NCBI GenBank assembly: GCA_000710935.1
Contig: BAYV01000009.1
Coordinates: 62,001 to 126,000 of the forward strand
Reading direction: 5' to 3'
DNA from: Iodidimonas nitroreducens
GTDB taxonomy: Bacteria; Pseudomonadota; Alphaproteobacteria; Sphingomonadales; Rhodothalassiaceae
DNA length: 64,000 nt
In this document: positions 36,100-44,397 of the stretch, one piece after another
How the letters are laid out: each line of letters starts with the position of its first letter
How positions within the stretch are numbered: position 1 is the first letter of the stretch
Program-made: the position numbers and the translations under genes
Notes under the pieces: generated by a model
Seen by the model: only the letters and a program-made list of their open reading frames with translations
The model's database searches: none
What the model was told of the DNA's origin: nothing

Positions 36100-36148
36100 C
36101 GGTGTTTTGGCGATCCTTTTAAGACCTTGCGAAAAATGGAGACGGATG

Positions 36149-36889
36149 ATGGACACATTGCTTTCAATCGGCTTATCGCATCAAGGTGCCATGCTGCGGC
36201 GCATGGATGTGATCGCCAATAATATTGCCAATGCATCCACCACGGCCTTCAAGCGCGAACGGGTGGTTTTTCAGGATTATCTGTTCACCATGAAAGGCGA
36301 AGGCCCCAAGGAACTGCGCGATGTGCGCATGGTTCTGGATTATGGGGTGGTGCCCGACATGAGCAAGGGCGAGTTTATCATGACCCGCAATCCGCTGGAT
36401 GTGGCCATGGAAAATGAAGGCTTCATGGTCATCCAGAATGATGAGGGGGAGCGCCTTTATACCCGCAACGGTAATTTTCGCATCAATATCGATGGTGAAT
36501 TGACCACGCAAACGGGTCAGCGTGTTTTGGGGGTCAATGATCAGCCGATCAGAATCAATCCTGATGATACCAATATCATCATCACCGAAGATGGCACCAT
36601 GCGCTCGGATCTTGGCGATATCGGCCAGATTCAGATGGTGCAATTTGCCAATTATCAAGGCTTGGAGCGCCGGGGCGACAGCCTTTTTGCCACTGAGCGT
36701 GAGGAACTGCCGCCCGATGAGCTGCGGCTTGTTCAGGGGGCTTTGGAAGGCTCGAATGTCAATCCCATCGAGCAGGTGACCAGCATGATCAATGTGCTGC
36801 GCAGCTATCAATCGATGGAACGCAGCCTCAACACCTATTCCGAGCAGCAGGACCGCGCCATCGAGCGTCTCTCGCAGGTTCAAGCCTGA
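36149..36889 (+). CDS. flgF: Flagellar rod protein FlgF
   Basis: A proximal rod protein of the FlgF/FlgG family. It starts 'MDTLLSIGLSHQGAMLRRMDVIANNIANASTTAFKRERVVFQDYLF' and ends 'NPIEQVTSMINVLRSYQSMERSLNTYSEQQDRAIERLSQ', with the shared rod N- and C-terminal heptad regions. At 246 aa it is shorter than FlgG, as expected. ATG at 36149 or the adjacent 36146 follows GGAGACGG. First gene of flgF-flgG-flgA-flgH. Confidence 0.93.
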   Translation: MDTLLSIGLSHQGAMLRRMDVIANNIANASTTAFKRERVVFQDYLFTMKGEGPKELRDVRMVLDYGVVPDMSKGEFIMTRNPLDVAMENEGFMVIQNDEGERLYTRNGNFRINIDGELTTQTGQRVLGVNDQPIRINPDDTNIIITEDGTMRSDLGDIGQIQMVQFANYQGLERRGDSLFATEREELPPDELRLVQGALEGSNVNPIEQVTSMINVLRSYQSMERSLNTYSEQQDRAIERLSQVQA

Positions 36890-36929
36890 TTATCAGAACG
36901 CCTCTGCCACATTATAGAAGGACAAGACG

Positions 36930-37715
36930 ATGAAAGCATTGAATACAGCCGCCACCGGGATGCTTGCTCAGCAATTGAATGTCGAGGTGATCTCGAACAA
37001 TATCGCCAATCTCAACACCACGGCCTTCAAGCGCCGCCGTGCCGAATTCCAGGATCTGCTCTATCAGAATATCGAGCGGGTGGGTGCCAATTCAACGGCG
37101 CAAGGCAATGTGGTGCCATCGGGCATTCAGGTGGGAGTGGGCGTGCGCGCGGCGGGGGTTTATCGCATCGCCACCCAGGGCAGCCTTGAATTGACCGATA
37201 ATCCCCTTGATCTGGCGATCAATGGCCGGGGCTTTTTCCGCGTCCAAAGCCCTGATGGCGAAGAGCTTTATACCCGTGCCGGATCATTTCAGCGCGATCA
37301 GGATGGCCGGATCGTAACGCCCGAAGGCTTTGAAATCCTGCCCGGCATCAATATCCCCGAAGAAGCGATCGATGTCAGCATCAATCAGGAAGGCGAAGTT
37401 CAGGTGACCCTGCAAGGTCAGGTCAATCCCCAGATCGTGGGGCAGCTTGATCTTGCCACCTTTACCAATGAAGCCGGTTTGGAAGCCATTGGCTCTAATC
37501 TTTTGCGGGAAAGCCAGGCATCCGGCCCGGCCACTGTGGCCACCCCGGGCACCAATGGCTTTGGCCTGATCGAGCAGGGTTTCCTTGAAAAATCGAATGT
37601 CGATCCGGTGCAGGAAATCACCAATCTGATTACTGCCCAGCGCGCTTATGAATTGAATTCCCGGGTGATCACCACATCCGATGAAATGCTCAATGCCGTG
37701 AACAGCCTGCGGTGA
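36930..37715 (+). CDS. flgG: Flagellar distal rod protein FlgG
   Basis: The 261-aa length and sequence are standard FlgG: 'MKALNTAATGMLAQQLNVEVISNNIANLNTTAFKRRRAEFQDLLYQ', the FlgG-specific loop 'GANSTAQGNVVPSGIQVGVGVR' and the C-terminal 'DPVQEITNLITAQRAYELNSRVITTSDEMLNAVNSLR'. FlgG builds the distal rod that crosses the P and L rings encoded nearby. AGAAGGACAAGACG precedes the ATG. Confidence 0.97.
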   Translation: MKALNTAATGMLAQQLNVEVISNNIANLNTTAFKRRRAEFQDLLYQNIERVGANSTAQGNVVPSGIQVGVGVRAAGVYRIATQGSLELTDNPLDLAINGRGFFRVQSPDGEELYTRAGSFQRDQDGRIVTPEGFEILPGINIPEEAIDVSINQEGEVQVTLQGQVNPQIVGQLDLATFTNEAGLEAIGSNLLRESQASGPATVATPGTNGFGLIEQGFLEKSNVDPVQEITNLITAQRAYELNSRVITTSDEMLNAVNSLR

Positions 37716-37757
37716 TGAACCCGCCCTTTTGAAATGCTCCTGATGGGGAAAGATGAC

Positions 37758-38762
37758 ATGACCAAAACCCGCGCGATGATCGCATCAATGATGCTGAAAA
37801 GCCTGATCGCTTTGACCGCATTGAGCGCCCTGCTGATGACCAGTACTCTGGCGATGGCGATGATGACCAAATCATCAGCCACCGTTAATGGTCCGCTGAT
37901 CACCCTTGGGGATGTGCTGTTGACTTTGCCTGATCAAATGACTGCGCAAAAGGCGGCTGAAACGGTATTGGCCTCAGCCCCCCTGCCCGGTGAAAGCCTG
38001 TCTCTATCGCGCTATGATATTGATCGCGTCATGGAAAAGGCGGGCTTTACCCACGGCCTTGAAAACGCCAGCGGCTATATCAAAATCACCCGCGCCGGGC
38101 ACGCCATTCCCGAAGATATGATCATCCAAAAACTGGCTGATGCGATCTCTCGTTCAAGTAATTACGAACAGGTAAATGTTCGTCTCACCAATGCGAGCAA
38201 TCCCCTTTATGCCGTCCTTTCGGCTGATCTGGGCAAGCTGCGGATCGAGGCCCTTTCGGTGGATGAAACAACGGGCCGCTTCACCGCCACCCTTGCCATT
38301 CCCCATGATGAAGGACGCTGGAACCGGGTGGCCCTTTCCGGCATGGCCGAGCCAACAAGGATGATCCCGGTGCTGGTGCGCAGCATGAGCAGCGATGAAG
38401 TGATCAGCCGGTCGGACATCGATTGGATCGAAATGTCGGAGCGGCGCATCAATCGCACCATGATCCTCGATGCTTCGGAATTAATCGGCCTTGCCCCCGT
38501 GCGGATGCTGCGGGCCGGGCAAGCCCTGCGCACAAGCCAGGTGCAGCGCCCGCTTCTGGTCACCAAAGGCTCGGTGGTAACAATGTTCGTCCGCCATGGT
38601 GCCCTGACCCTGAGCGCCACCGGAAAAGCCATGCAGGATGGCGCCAAAGGTGATTTCATCCGGCTTTTGAATACAGCCAGCAATCGCACAGTGGAAGCCC
38701 GCGTCACCGCATCCGGGGTGGTTGAAGTGATGAACCGTGCCGTTGTGGCCGCTTCGCAATGA
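37758..38762 (+). CDS. flgA: Flagellar P-ring assembly chaperone FlgA
   Basis: An exported protein with a hydrophobic N-terminus and SAF domain in the C-terminal half ('VISRSDIDWIEMSERRINRTMILDASELIGLAPVRMLRAGQALRTSQVQRP'), and the end 'GVVEVMNRAVVAA', as in FlgA. It helps FlgI subunits assemble into the P ring. The ATG at 37758 follows GGGGAAAG; a Met at 37734 is an alternative. At 334 aa it is longer than the enterobacterial form, as in other alphaproteobacteria. Its N-terminal half (about 40-180) is variable. Confidence 0.9.
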   Translation: MTKTRAMIASMMLKSLIALTALSALLMTSTLAMAMMTKSSATVNGPLITLGDVLLTLPDQMTAQKAAETVLASAPLPGESLSLSRYDIDRVMEKAGFTHGLENASGYIKITRAGHAIPEDMIIQKLADAISRSSNYEQVNVRLTNASNPLYAVLSADLGKLRIEALSVDETTGRFTATLAIPHDEGRWNRVALSGMAEPTRMIPVLVRSMSSDEVISRSDIDWIEMSERRINRTMILDASELIGLAPVRMLRAGQALRTSQVQRPLLVTKGSVVTMFVRHGALTLSATGKAMQDGAKGDFIRLLNTASNRTVEARVTASGVVEVMNRAVVAASQ

Positions 38763-38805
38763 TCTCAATGAAGGCATCTTCTGTAAAAAATAGGAAGGAC
38801 GTGTC

Positions 38806-39564
38806 ATGAACCGGGCTTATCACATCTGCAGCCAATGGCTAAAAATCGGGCTTCTCAGCGCCAGCCTTGGGGCCTGCACTATGGGGGATCGTCTGGCCAA
38901 TATCGGTAAAGCCCCCGATCTGGCCCCCATCGAAAATGTTCAGGCCCCCACGAGAACGCGATCCCTGTCCTTGCCGATGATGAGCCAGGACCAAGGCGTG
39001 GGCCAGGCCAATTCCTTATGGCGAACTGGGGCGAAGGCTTTTTTCCGCGATCAACGGGCAGCCCAGATCGGCGATATTCTGACCGTGGCCATCGAGATTG
39101 ATGATCGGGCCGAAATCGAAAATGAAACGATCCGCTCGCGCAATAATACGGAAACCGCCGGTCTCGATGGCTTTTTGGGTTTTGAAGGCAAGCTCGACAA
39201 GGTTCTGCCCAATACCGTGAACCCCGCCGCCCTGGCCGATTTCGGATCGACCAGTTCTTCAACCGGGAATGGAGAAGTGGATCGCTCGGAAACCATCGAC
39301 TTGACCATTGCTGCCATCGTCATCGATGTGCTGCCCAATGGCAATCTGGTGATCCAGGGGCGGCAGGAAGTGCGGGTGAATTTTGAAGTGCGGGAATTGC
39401 TGATCGCCGGGATCGTTCGCCCGGAAGATATTTCCGCCACCAATATCATCAACCACTCACAAATTGCCGAGGCGCGCATTTCTTATGGTGGGCGCGGCCA
39501 GCTCAGCGATATGCAGCAGCCTCGATATGGCCAGCAGCTTTACGATATCTTGTTCCCATTCTGA
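38806..39564 (+). CDS. flgH: Flagellar L-ring lipoprotein FlgH
   Basis: The protein has a lipoprotein signal with lipobox 'LGAC' and Cys24. The mature part shows 'SLWRTGAKAFFRDQRAAQIGDILTVAIEIDDRAEIEN' and the family end 'ISYGGRGQLSDMQQPRYGQQLYDILFPF'. FlgH forms the outer-membrane L ring. AGGAAGGACG lies upstream of the ATG. It ends the rightward operon, followed by a strong terminator. Confidence 0.96.
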   Translation: MNRAYHICSQWLKIGLLSASLGACTMGDRLANIGKAPDLAPIENVQAPTRTRSLSLPMMSQDQGVGQANSLWRTGAKAFFRDQRAAQIGDILTVAIEIDDRAEIENETIRSRNNTETAGLDGFLGFEGKLDKVLPNTVNPAALADFGSTSSSTGNGEVDRSETIDLTIAAIVIDVLPNGNLVIQGRQEVRVNFEVRELLIAGIVRPEDISATNIINHSQIAEARISYGGRGQLSDMQQPRYGQQLYDILFPF

Positions 39565-39582
39565 CGGGCATAGACAGCAAAG

Positions 39583-39612
39583 AAAAAGGGGGCGATTGCA
39601 GCCCCTTTTTTT
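39583..39612. terminator. Bidirectional intrinsic terminator (flgH / hflX)
   Basis: A-rich GGGGGC (39583-39593), a short loop and GCCCC followed by seven T (39601-39612) form a textbook hairpin with A and T tracts on both sides. It serves flgH rightward and hflX leftward. Confidence 0.92.
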
Positions 39613-39624
39613 ATAAACAAATGA

Positions 39625-40986
39625 TCAGGATTGATCCCCACCCTGCTGCGCCAGAAATTTGGCATGGCTCACCGGATCGATCCGCACCTTTACATGGGTG
39701 CGCCCCTCATCATCGGCAGATTGCGCTAAAACCTCGCCATGGCGATGCAGCCAGGAAAGATCGCCCCCTCGCCAAGGTTCGATGATCAGATCATGCACGC
39801 TATCATCGGCACCCACGCACTGATCGATCCTTTCCATTAATTCATCAAGGCCAGCCCCGGATAATGCAGACACAGGCACATCATGCGGCGATTTCTGCGA
39901 GAGATTAACCAAAGCGTCCCGCTCATCATCAGGCAGAAGATCGATTTTATTCAAGGCCTCGATCATCATCGGGCCTGCCACCTCGCCCGGCTTCACGCCC
40001 AAATCGGCGAGCACATGAAGCACATCGGCCTTTTGCGCCTCGCTATCGGGATGGGCCACATCGCGCACATGCACGATGAGATCGGCAGAGATGACCTCTT
40101 CCAATGTGGCCCGGAATGCCGCGATCAGATGGGTGGGAAGATCCGAGATGAAGCCAACGGTATCGCTCAGGATCACTTTGCGTCCGGTGACCAGATCAAT
40201 GGATCGCATGGTGGGATCAAGGGTCGCAAACAGCATATCGGCCGCCAGCACATCTGAATGGGTCAGCCGATTGAACAGGGTGGATTTGCCGGCATTGGTA
40301 TAGCCCACAAGGGCAACCACCGGATAAGGGGCCTTTTGCCGCCGGGTGCGATGCAATTCCCGGGTTCGGGTCACGGTTTCAAGCTGACGTTTGATCTGGG
40401 CAATGCGATCCGTGATGATGCGTCTGTCGGCTTCGATCTGGGTCTCACCGGGGCCGCCGATGAAACCGAAACCGCCACGTTGCCGCTCCAGATGGGTCCA
40501 GCTTCTGACAAGGCGCGATTTCTGGTAATTCAGATGCGCCAATTCAACCTGCAATTCCCCTTCTTTGGTGGCCGCACGTTCACCAAAGATTTCAAGAATA
40601 AGCCCGGTGCGATCGATCACCTTGGTTTTCCATTCGCGCTCCAGATTGCGCTGCTGAACAGGCGAAAGTTCGGCATCCATGATCACCAGATCAATGCTGT
40701 GTTCGGCGATATAGCTGCCCATCTCCGCAACCTTGCCCTTGCCAAGCAGGGTTGCGGGCCGAGCCGGGGCCAAAGCCACAAGCTCTGCCCGCTCGACCGT
40801 GATATTGATGGCCATGGCCAGGCCAACCGCTTCTTCCAAGCGGGCGGCGGGGCTGCGCGCCTTATCGTCATAAGCCGTTTTATGCGCGTTTTTTTTCACC
40901 CATGGGTGAATGACAAGAGCCCGGGTCGGCTGCTCCCCATCATGGGGAGACCGAAGCCCGACATGCTCATCCGTAATGTGGATCAC
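39625..40986 (-). CDS. hflX: Ribosome-associated GTPase HflX
   Basis: HflX splits stalled 70S ribosomes under stress. The N-terminal HflX domain has 'ARPATLLGKGKVAEMGSYI' and 'DAELSPVQQRNLEREWKTKVIDRTGLILEIF', then 'RGGFGFIGGPGETQIEADRR'. The G domain has 'GYTNAGKSTLFNRLT' (G1), 'DTVGFISDLP' (G3) and 'NKID' (G4). It follows hfq by 21 bp, the usual hfq-hflX operon. Confidence 0.96.
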   Translation of the reverse strand: MIHITDEHVGLRSPHDGEQPTRALVIHPWVKKNAHKTAYDDKARSPAARLEEAVGLAMAINITVERAELVALAPARPATLLGKGKVAEMGSYIAEHSIDLVIMDAELSPVQQRNLEREWKTKVIDRTGLILEIFGERAATKEGELQVELAHLNYQKSRLVRSWTHLERQRGGFGFIGGPGETQIEADRRIITDRIAQIKRQLETVTRTRELHRTRRQKAPYPVVALVGYTNAGKSTLFNRLTHSDVLAADMLFATLDPTMRSIDLVTGRKVILSDTVGFISDLPTHLIAAFRATLEEVISADLIVHVRDVAHPDSEAQKADVLHVLADLGVKPGEVAGPMMIEALNKIDLLPDDERDALVNLSQKSPHDVPVSALSGAGLDELMERIDQCVGADDSVHDLIIEPWRGGDLSWLHRHGEVLAQSADDEGRTHVKVRIDPVSHAKFLAQQGGDQS

Positions 40987-41007
40987 AAAGTTTCCCTTGA
41001 TCGACGA

Positions 41008-41256
41008 TCAATCTGTTTCGAGATCTTTTTCCGGCTCAAACAGGCTCACCGGACCGGACGGCATGATGGTCGAAATCGCATGTTTATAAACCAGTTGAGA
41101 ATGACCATCGCGGCGCAAAAGGACGCAGAAATTATCAAACCATGTAATCACGCCCTGCAACTTAACCCCATTGACGAGAAAGACGGTTACAGGCGTTTTT
41201 GATTTGCGGATTGCATTGAGAAAGACATCCTGAAGATTTTGCGATTTTTCTGACAT
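41008..41256 (-). CDS. hfq: RNA chaperone Hfq
   Basis: The 82-aa protein has the Sm1 motif '[26 protein letters not shown]' and the Hfq-specific Sm2 motif '[12 protein letters not shown]'. It pairs small RNAs with mRNAs as a hexameric ring. The C-terminal tail is short and acidic. It sits in the order trkA-hfq-hflX usual for alphaproteobacteria. Confidence 0.98.
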   Translation of the reverse strand: MSEKSQNLQDVFLNAIRKSKTPVTVFLVNGVKLQGVITWFDNFCVLLRRDGHSQLVYKHAISTIMPSGPVSLFEPEKDLETD

Positions 41257-41528
41257 GTGTCGCCATTCTTTTTTTGTTGAACATTATCGTTGAGATCGAC
41301 CGTTTCTTCGAACGCTTCATTCCACTTAAAACCAGGATCGACAAAGCCGAACGAATCCGGGGAACTTTATGCCTGAACTTAGAAAATATCCCCCGATGAT
41401 CATAGCTTGCCACGTTTGTTGCGCCGCGACAATTCGTTGTCGAAAATTTTATCTCGACAATCAACCATGTGTGTCTTTTTGATTCAGGATCAATACAAAA
41501 AGCGGATAAGGGGCTCATTCCTCCGCTA
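41257..41528. other. Intergenic trkA-hfq with UUCG-loop hairpin
   Basis: No gene is seen in these 272 bp. On the plus strand 41427-41442 is CGACAA-TTCG-TTGTCG, a perfect 6-bp stem with a TTCG loop, followed on that strand by AAAATTTTATC. On the minus strand, where trkA and hfq are read, the hairpin has no T tract, so it is not a clear trkA terminator. The hfq promoter must lie here. Confidence 0.5.
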
Positions 41529-42908
41529 TCAAAAGAATTCAAGATGCACGGAAAATAATTGCTCAACAGCTTTGACAGCATCTGTAAGCGCCAGCACGAT
41601 CACCCGGTCTCCGGCTTGAAAAACTGTATCGCCACGCGGCATGATCACCTTTTTATCGCGCACCACAGCCCCCACCAGCACGCCCCGTGGAAGCTTGATT
41701 TTCGCCAAAGATCGCCCATTGACGGACGAGGCTTCCAGCACTTCGGCTTCAATGATTTCCGCCGCCCCATCGGCAATAGAATGCAGATCGCGAATCCGGC
41801 CGCGCCGAATATGGCGCAAAATCGTGGAAACGGTCATCTCCCTAGGATCGATATGCACATCAATTCCCAAAGTGCCGATCAAAGAGCGAAAGGATGTATT
41901 GTTGATCAAGGTCATCGCCCGGGAACAGCCATGGCGCTTGGCCAGCAACGTCGCAAGGATATTGACCTCATCCTCATTGGTAACGGCCACCACCGTTTCC
42001 GCTTCGCCCACATTCGCCTCGCGCAGAATTTCGGGATCAAGGGCATCGCCATGGATCACCACCGTGCGGCTCATTTTATCGGCCACATAGGCGGCCCGTT
42101 CCTCATCGCGTTCGATCAGCTTCACATTTAAGCGCGGGGTGCGGGATTCCAACTTTTGGGCAAGGAACATTCCCACCGATCCGCCGCCAATCACCACGAT
42201 CCTTCGGGCGGCCTCTTCCTCATGGCCGAACACACCCATGGCCCGGGCCACATAGCGTTTTTCAACGGCGATATAAACGCCATCGCCGATTTCCATATGA
42301 TCATCGGCCAGGGGCACAAATAATTTACCCCCGCGCATGATCCCCATCACCCGCACTCGCAGATCGGGAAACAGTTCGGTCAATTGCCGCAAGGGTGTAT
42401 CCACCACCGGGCAGCGATCATCCAACCTGATCCCCAAAACCCGCACGCTATCATCTGAAAAGGGGAGAGTGTCGAAAGCTCCGGGCACTTCGAGCCTGCG
42501 ATAAATCGCTTCGGCCACCTCCACTTCAGGTGAGATGACAACATCGATGGGGATATTATCGCGGGTAAACAGATCGCTCCATTGGGGGGCCAGATAGCTT
42601 TGATTACGGATGCGGGCAATTTTCGTCGGCACATTGAAAAGCGAATGGGCAATCTGGCAGGCCACCATATTCACTTCATCTGAAATGGTAACGGCAATGA
42701 TCATATCAGCTTCGGCAAGGCCCGCGGCCTCCAACACATGGGGATCAGACGCATGGCCCTCCATCGCCTGCACATCAAGGCTTTCGCCCACCTTGCGGAT
42801 CAGCTTTGCCGACCGATCCACGATAATCACATCATTTTTCTGATCGGCCAGATAGCGGGCGATATTAAGCCCCACCTGCCCGGCGCCACACACCACGACT
42901 TTCATCAT
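41529..42908 (-). CDS. trkA: Trk potassium uptake regulatory protein TrkA
   Basis: A cytosolic NAD-binding gating subunit for Trk/Ktr potassium channels. It consists of two RCK units in tandem: nucleotide motifs 'VVCGAGQVGLNIARYL' near residue 4 and 'VIGGGSVGMFLAQKL' near 235, each followed by a TrkA-C domain. At 459 aa it has full length. It lies 60 bp downstream of ntrX on the same strand. The TrkH channel itself is not in the window. Confidence 0.96.
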   Translation of the reverse strand: MMKVVVCGAGQVGLNIARYLADQKNDVIIVDRSAKLIRKVGESLDVQAMEGHASDPHVLEAAGLAEADMIIAVTISDEVNMVACQIAHSLFNVPTKIARIRNQSYLAPQWSDLFTRDNIPIDVVISPEVEVAEAIYRRLEVPGAFDTLPFSDDSVRVLGIRLDDRCPVVDTPLRQLTELFPDLRVRVMGIMRGGKLFVPLADDHMEIGDGVYIAVEKRYVARAMGVFGHEEEAARRIVVIGGGSVGMFLAQKLESRTPRLNVKLIERDEERAAYVADKMSRTVVIHGDALDPEILREANVGEAETVVAVTNEDEVNILATLLAKRHGCSRAMTLINNTSFRSLIGTLGIDVHIDPREMTVSTILRHIRRGRIRDLHSIADGAAEIIEAEVLEASSVNGRSLAKIKLPRGVLVGAVVRDKKVIMPRGDTVFQAGDRVIVLALTDAVKAVEQLFSVHLEFF

Positions 42909-42968
42909 ATTCCCCTTGAGCCGGTGCCCCTGATGGCCCGGTTCAGCATTGCTTGTACCGTCTGCCCC

Positions 42969-44357
42969 TCATTCATCATCATCGCGCCGTTCATGCCCCC
43001 CAAGGCCAAGATTTTTCAGCTTTCTGTGCAGGGCGCTGCGTTCCATCCCGATGAAATTGGCAGTTTTTGAAATATTGCCCGAAAAGCGGGTGATCTGCAC
43101 GCGCAGATATTCCCGCTCAAAGGCTTCGCGCGCCTCTCGCAGGGACAAGGTCATCAGGGCATTATCGCTATCCCCGCGCAAAAGGCTGCTGGCATCTTCG
43201 GTGAGTTCCAAAGGCAGCATATCGGGTTCGATAATATCGCGCCCATCATGGGCCATGATCAAAATGCGCTCAATCACATTGCGCAATTGCCGCACATTGC
43301 CCGGCCATTCATAAGCCTGCAAAGCGGCGAGCGCCGGTTCGCTAAAGCCTTTGGGGGCACGCCCCGTGGCCGCCGCCACGGCCTTCACGAAATGCTCGGA
43401 CAAAGATGGAATATCATCGCGACGCTCGCATAAGGATGGCACCTGAATCGGCACAACCGACAAGCGATGAAACAGATCTTCGCGGAAGGTGCCTTGGGTG
43501 ATTGCCTTTCGCAAATCCCGGCTCGATGCTGAAACCACCCGCACATCAACCTGCACCCGCTTTGAACCGCCCACCCGCTCGAAGGTCTGCTCGGTCAGAA
43601 TGCGCAGAATTTTGCCCTGGGTGGTCATCGGCATATCCGCCACTTCATCGATGAACAGGGTGCCGGCATGGGCCCGCTCGAACAGGCCGGTTTTCACCAG
43701 CCCGCCATCCCGCTCGATGCCGAACAATTCTTCCTCCATGCGATGCGGTTCCATCGAAGCCGCTGATACGATCACAAAGGGCGCCTTAAAGCGCTTGGAG
43801 CGCGCATGTAAAAGCCGGGCCGCCACTTCCTTGCCCGAACCCGGCGGGCCGGAAAACAAAACGCGGGAATTGGTGGGAGCCACCCGCTCGATGGCCTGGC
43901 GCACCGCATTGATGGCCCCGGAATTGCCAGTCAGTTCAAAAACCGGCCCGACCCGGCGTTTCAGATCTTCGTTTTCACGCCGCAATTCTTCAGCCTCGGT
44001 CGCCCGGGCCACAATGAACAAAAGCTGATCGGCCTTGAAAGGCTTTTCGATAAAATCATAAGCCCCGCGCTTGATGGCAGCGACGGCGGTTTCCACATTG
44101 CCATGGCCGGAAATGATCACCACCGGCAAATCGGGATGGCGGCGCTTCACGAGTTCAAGCACCTCCAGCCCATCAAGACGGCTGCCCTGCAACCAGATAT
44201 CCAAAATCAGCAGCGATGGACGCCGGGCTTCCAATTCGGCCAAAGCACTGTCGCAATCATGGGCCACCCGTGTTCCATAGCCTTCATCACTCAGGATTCC
44301 GGCCACCAGTTCACGAATATCGGCTTCATCATCAACGATTAAAATATCCAGTGCCAT
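42969..44357 (-). CDS. ntrX: NtrX response regulator lacking the GAFTGA loop
   Basis: From the ATG at 44357 the receiver shows 'ILIVDDEADIREL' and phosphoacceptor Asp53 in 'LLILDIWLQGS'. The AAA+ domain has Walker A 'SGPPGSGKEVAARLLH' and Walker B 'GTLFIDEVADMP', but between them, where sigma-54 activators have GAFTGA, the sequence is 'FGIERDGGLVKTGLFERAH'. The C-terminal Fis-type helix-turn-helix is 'GNISKTANFIGMERSALHRKLK'. It is paired with NtrY. The missing loop implies it does not open sigma-54 promoters but binds DNA directly. Confidence 0.94.
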   Translation of the reverse strand: MALDILIVDDEADIRELVAGILSDEGYGTRVAHDCDSALAELEARRPSLLILDIWLQGSRLDGLEVLELVKRRHPDLPVVIISGHGNVETAVAAIKRGAYDFIEKPFKADQLLFIVARATEAEELRRENEDLKRRVGPVFELTGNSGAINAVRQAIERVAPTNSRVLFSGPPGSGKEVAARLLHARSKRFKAPFVIVSAASMEPHRMEEELFGIERDGGLVKTGLFERAHAGTLFIDEVADMPMTTQGKILRILTEQTFERVGGSKRVQVDVRVVSASSRDLRKAITQGTFREDLFHRLSVVPIQVPSLCERRDDIPSLSEHFVKAVAAATGRAPKGFSEPALAALQAYEWPGNVRQLRNVIERILIMAHDGRDIIEPDMLPLELTEDASSLLRGDSDNALMTLSLREAREAFEREYLRVQITRFSGNISKTANFIGMERSALHRKLKNLGLGGHERRDDDE

Positions 44358-44397
44358 CTGCACCCTTTCTTTTGTAGCATATTCCGGCCTTTTCGGC

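Larger units (their letters stand above)
35833..36148. other. Divergent fliL/flgF control region
   Basis: The only gene-free stretch above 300 bp. It separates the leftward fliL operon from the rightward flgF operon. It holds one sigma-54-type promoter facing left (35974-35989) and two facing right (36061-36076 and 36085-36099). No open frame in it looks real. The first 130 bp upstream of fliL contain no clear extra signal; the section 36005-36060 is AT-rich and could bend or bind a factor such as IHF, but no good IHF consensus was found. Confidence 0.75.
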
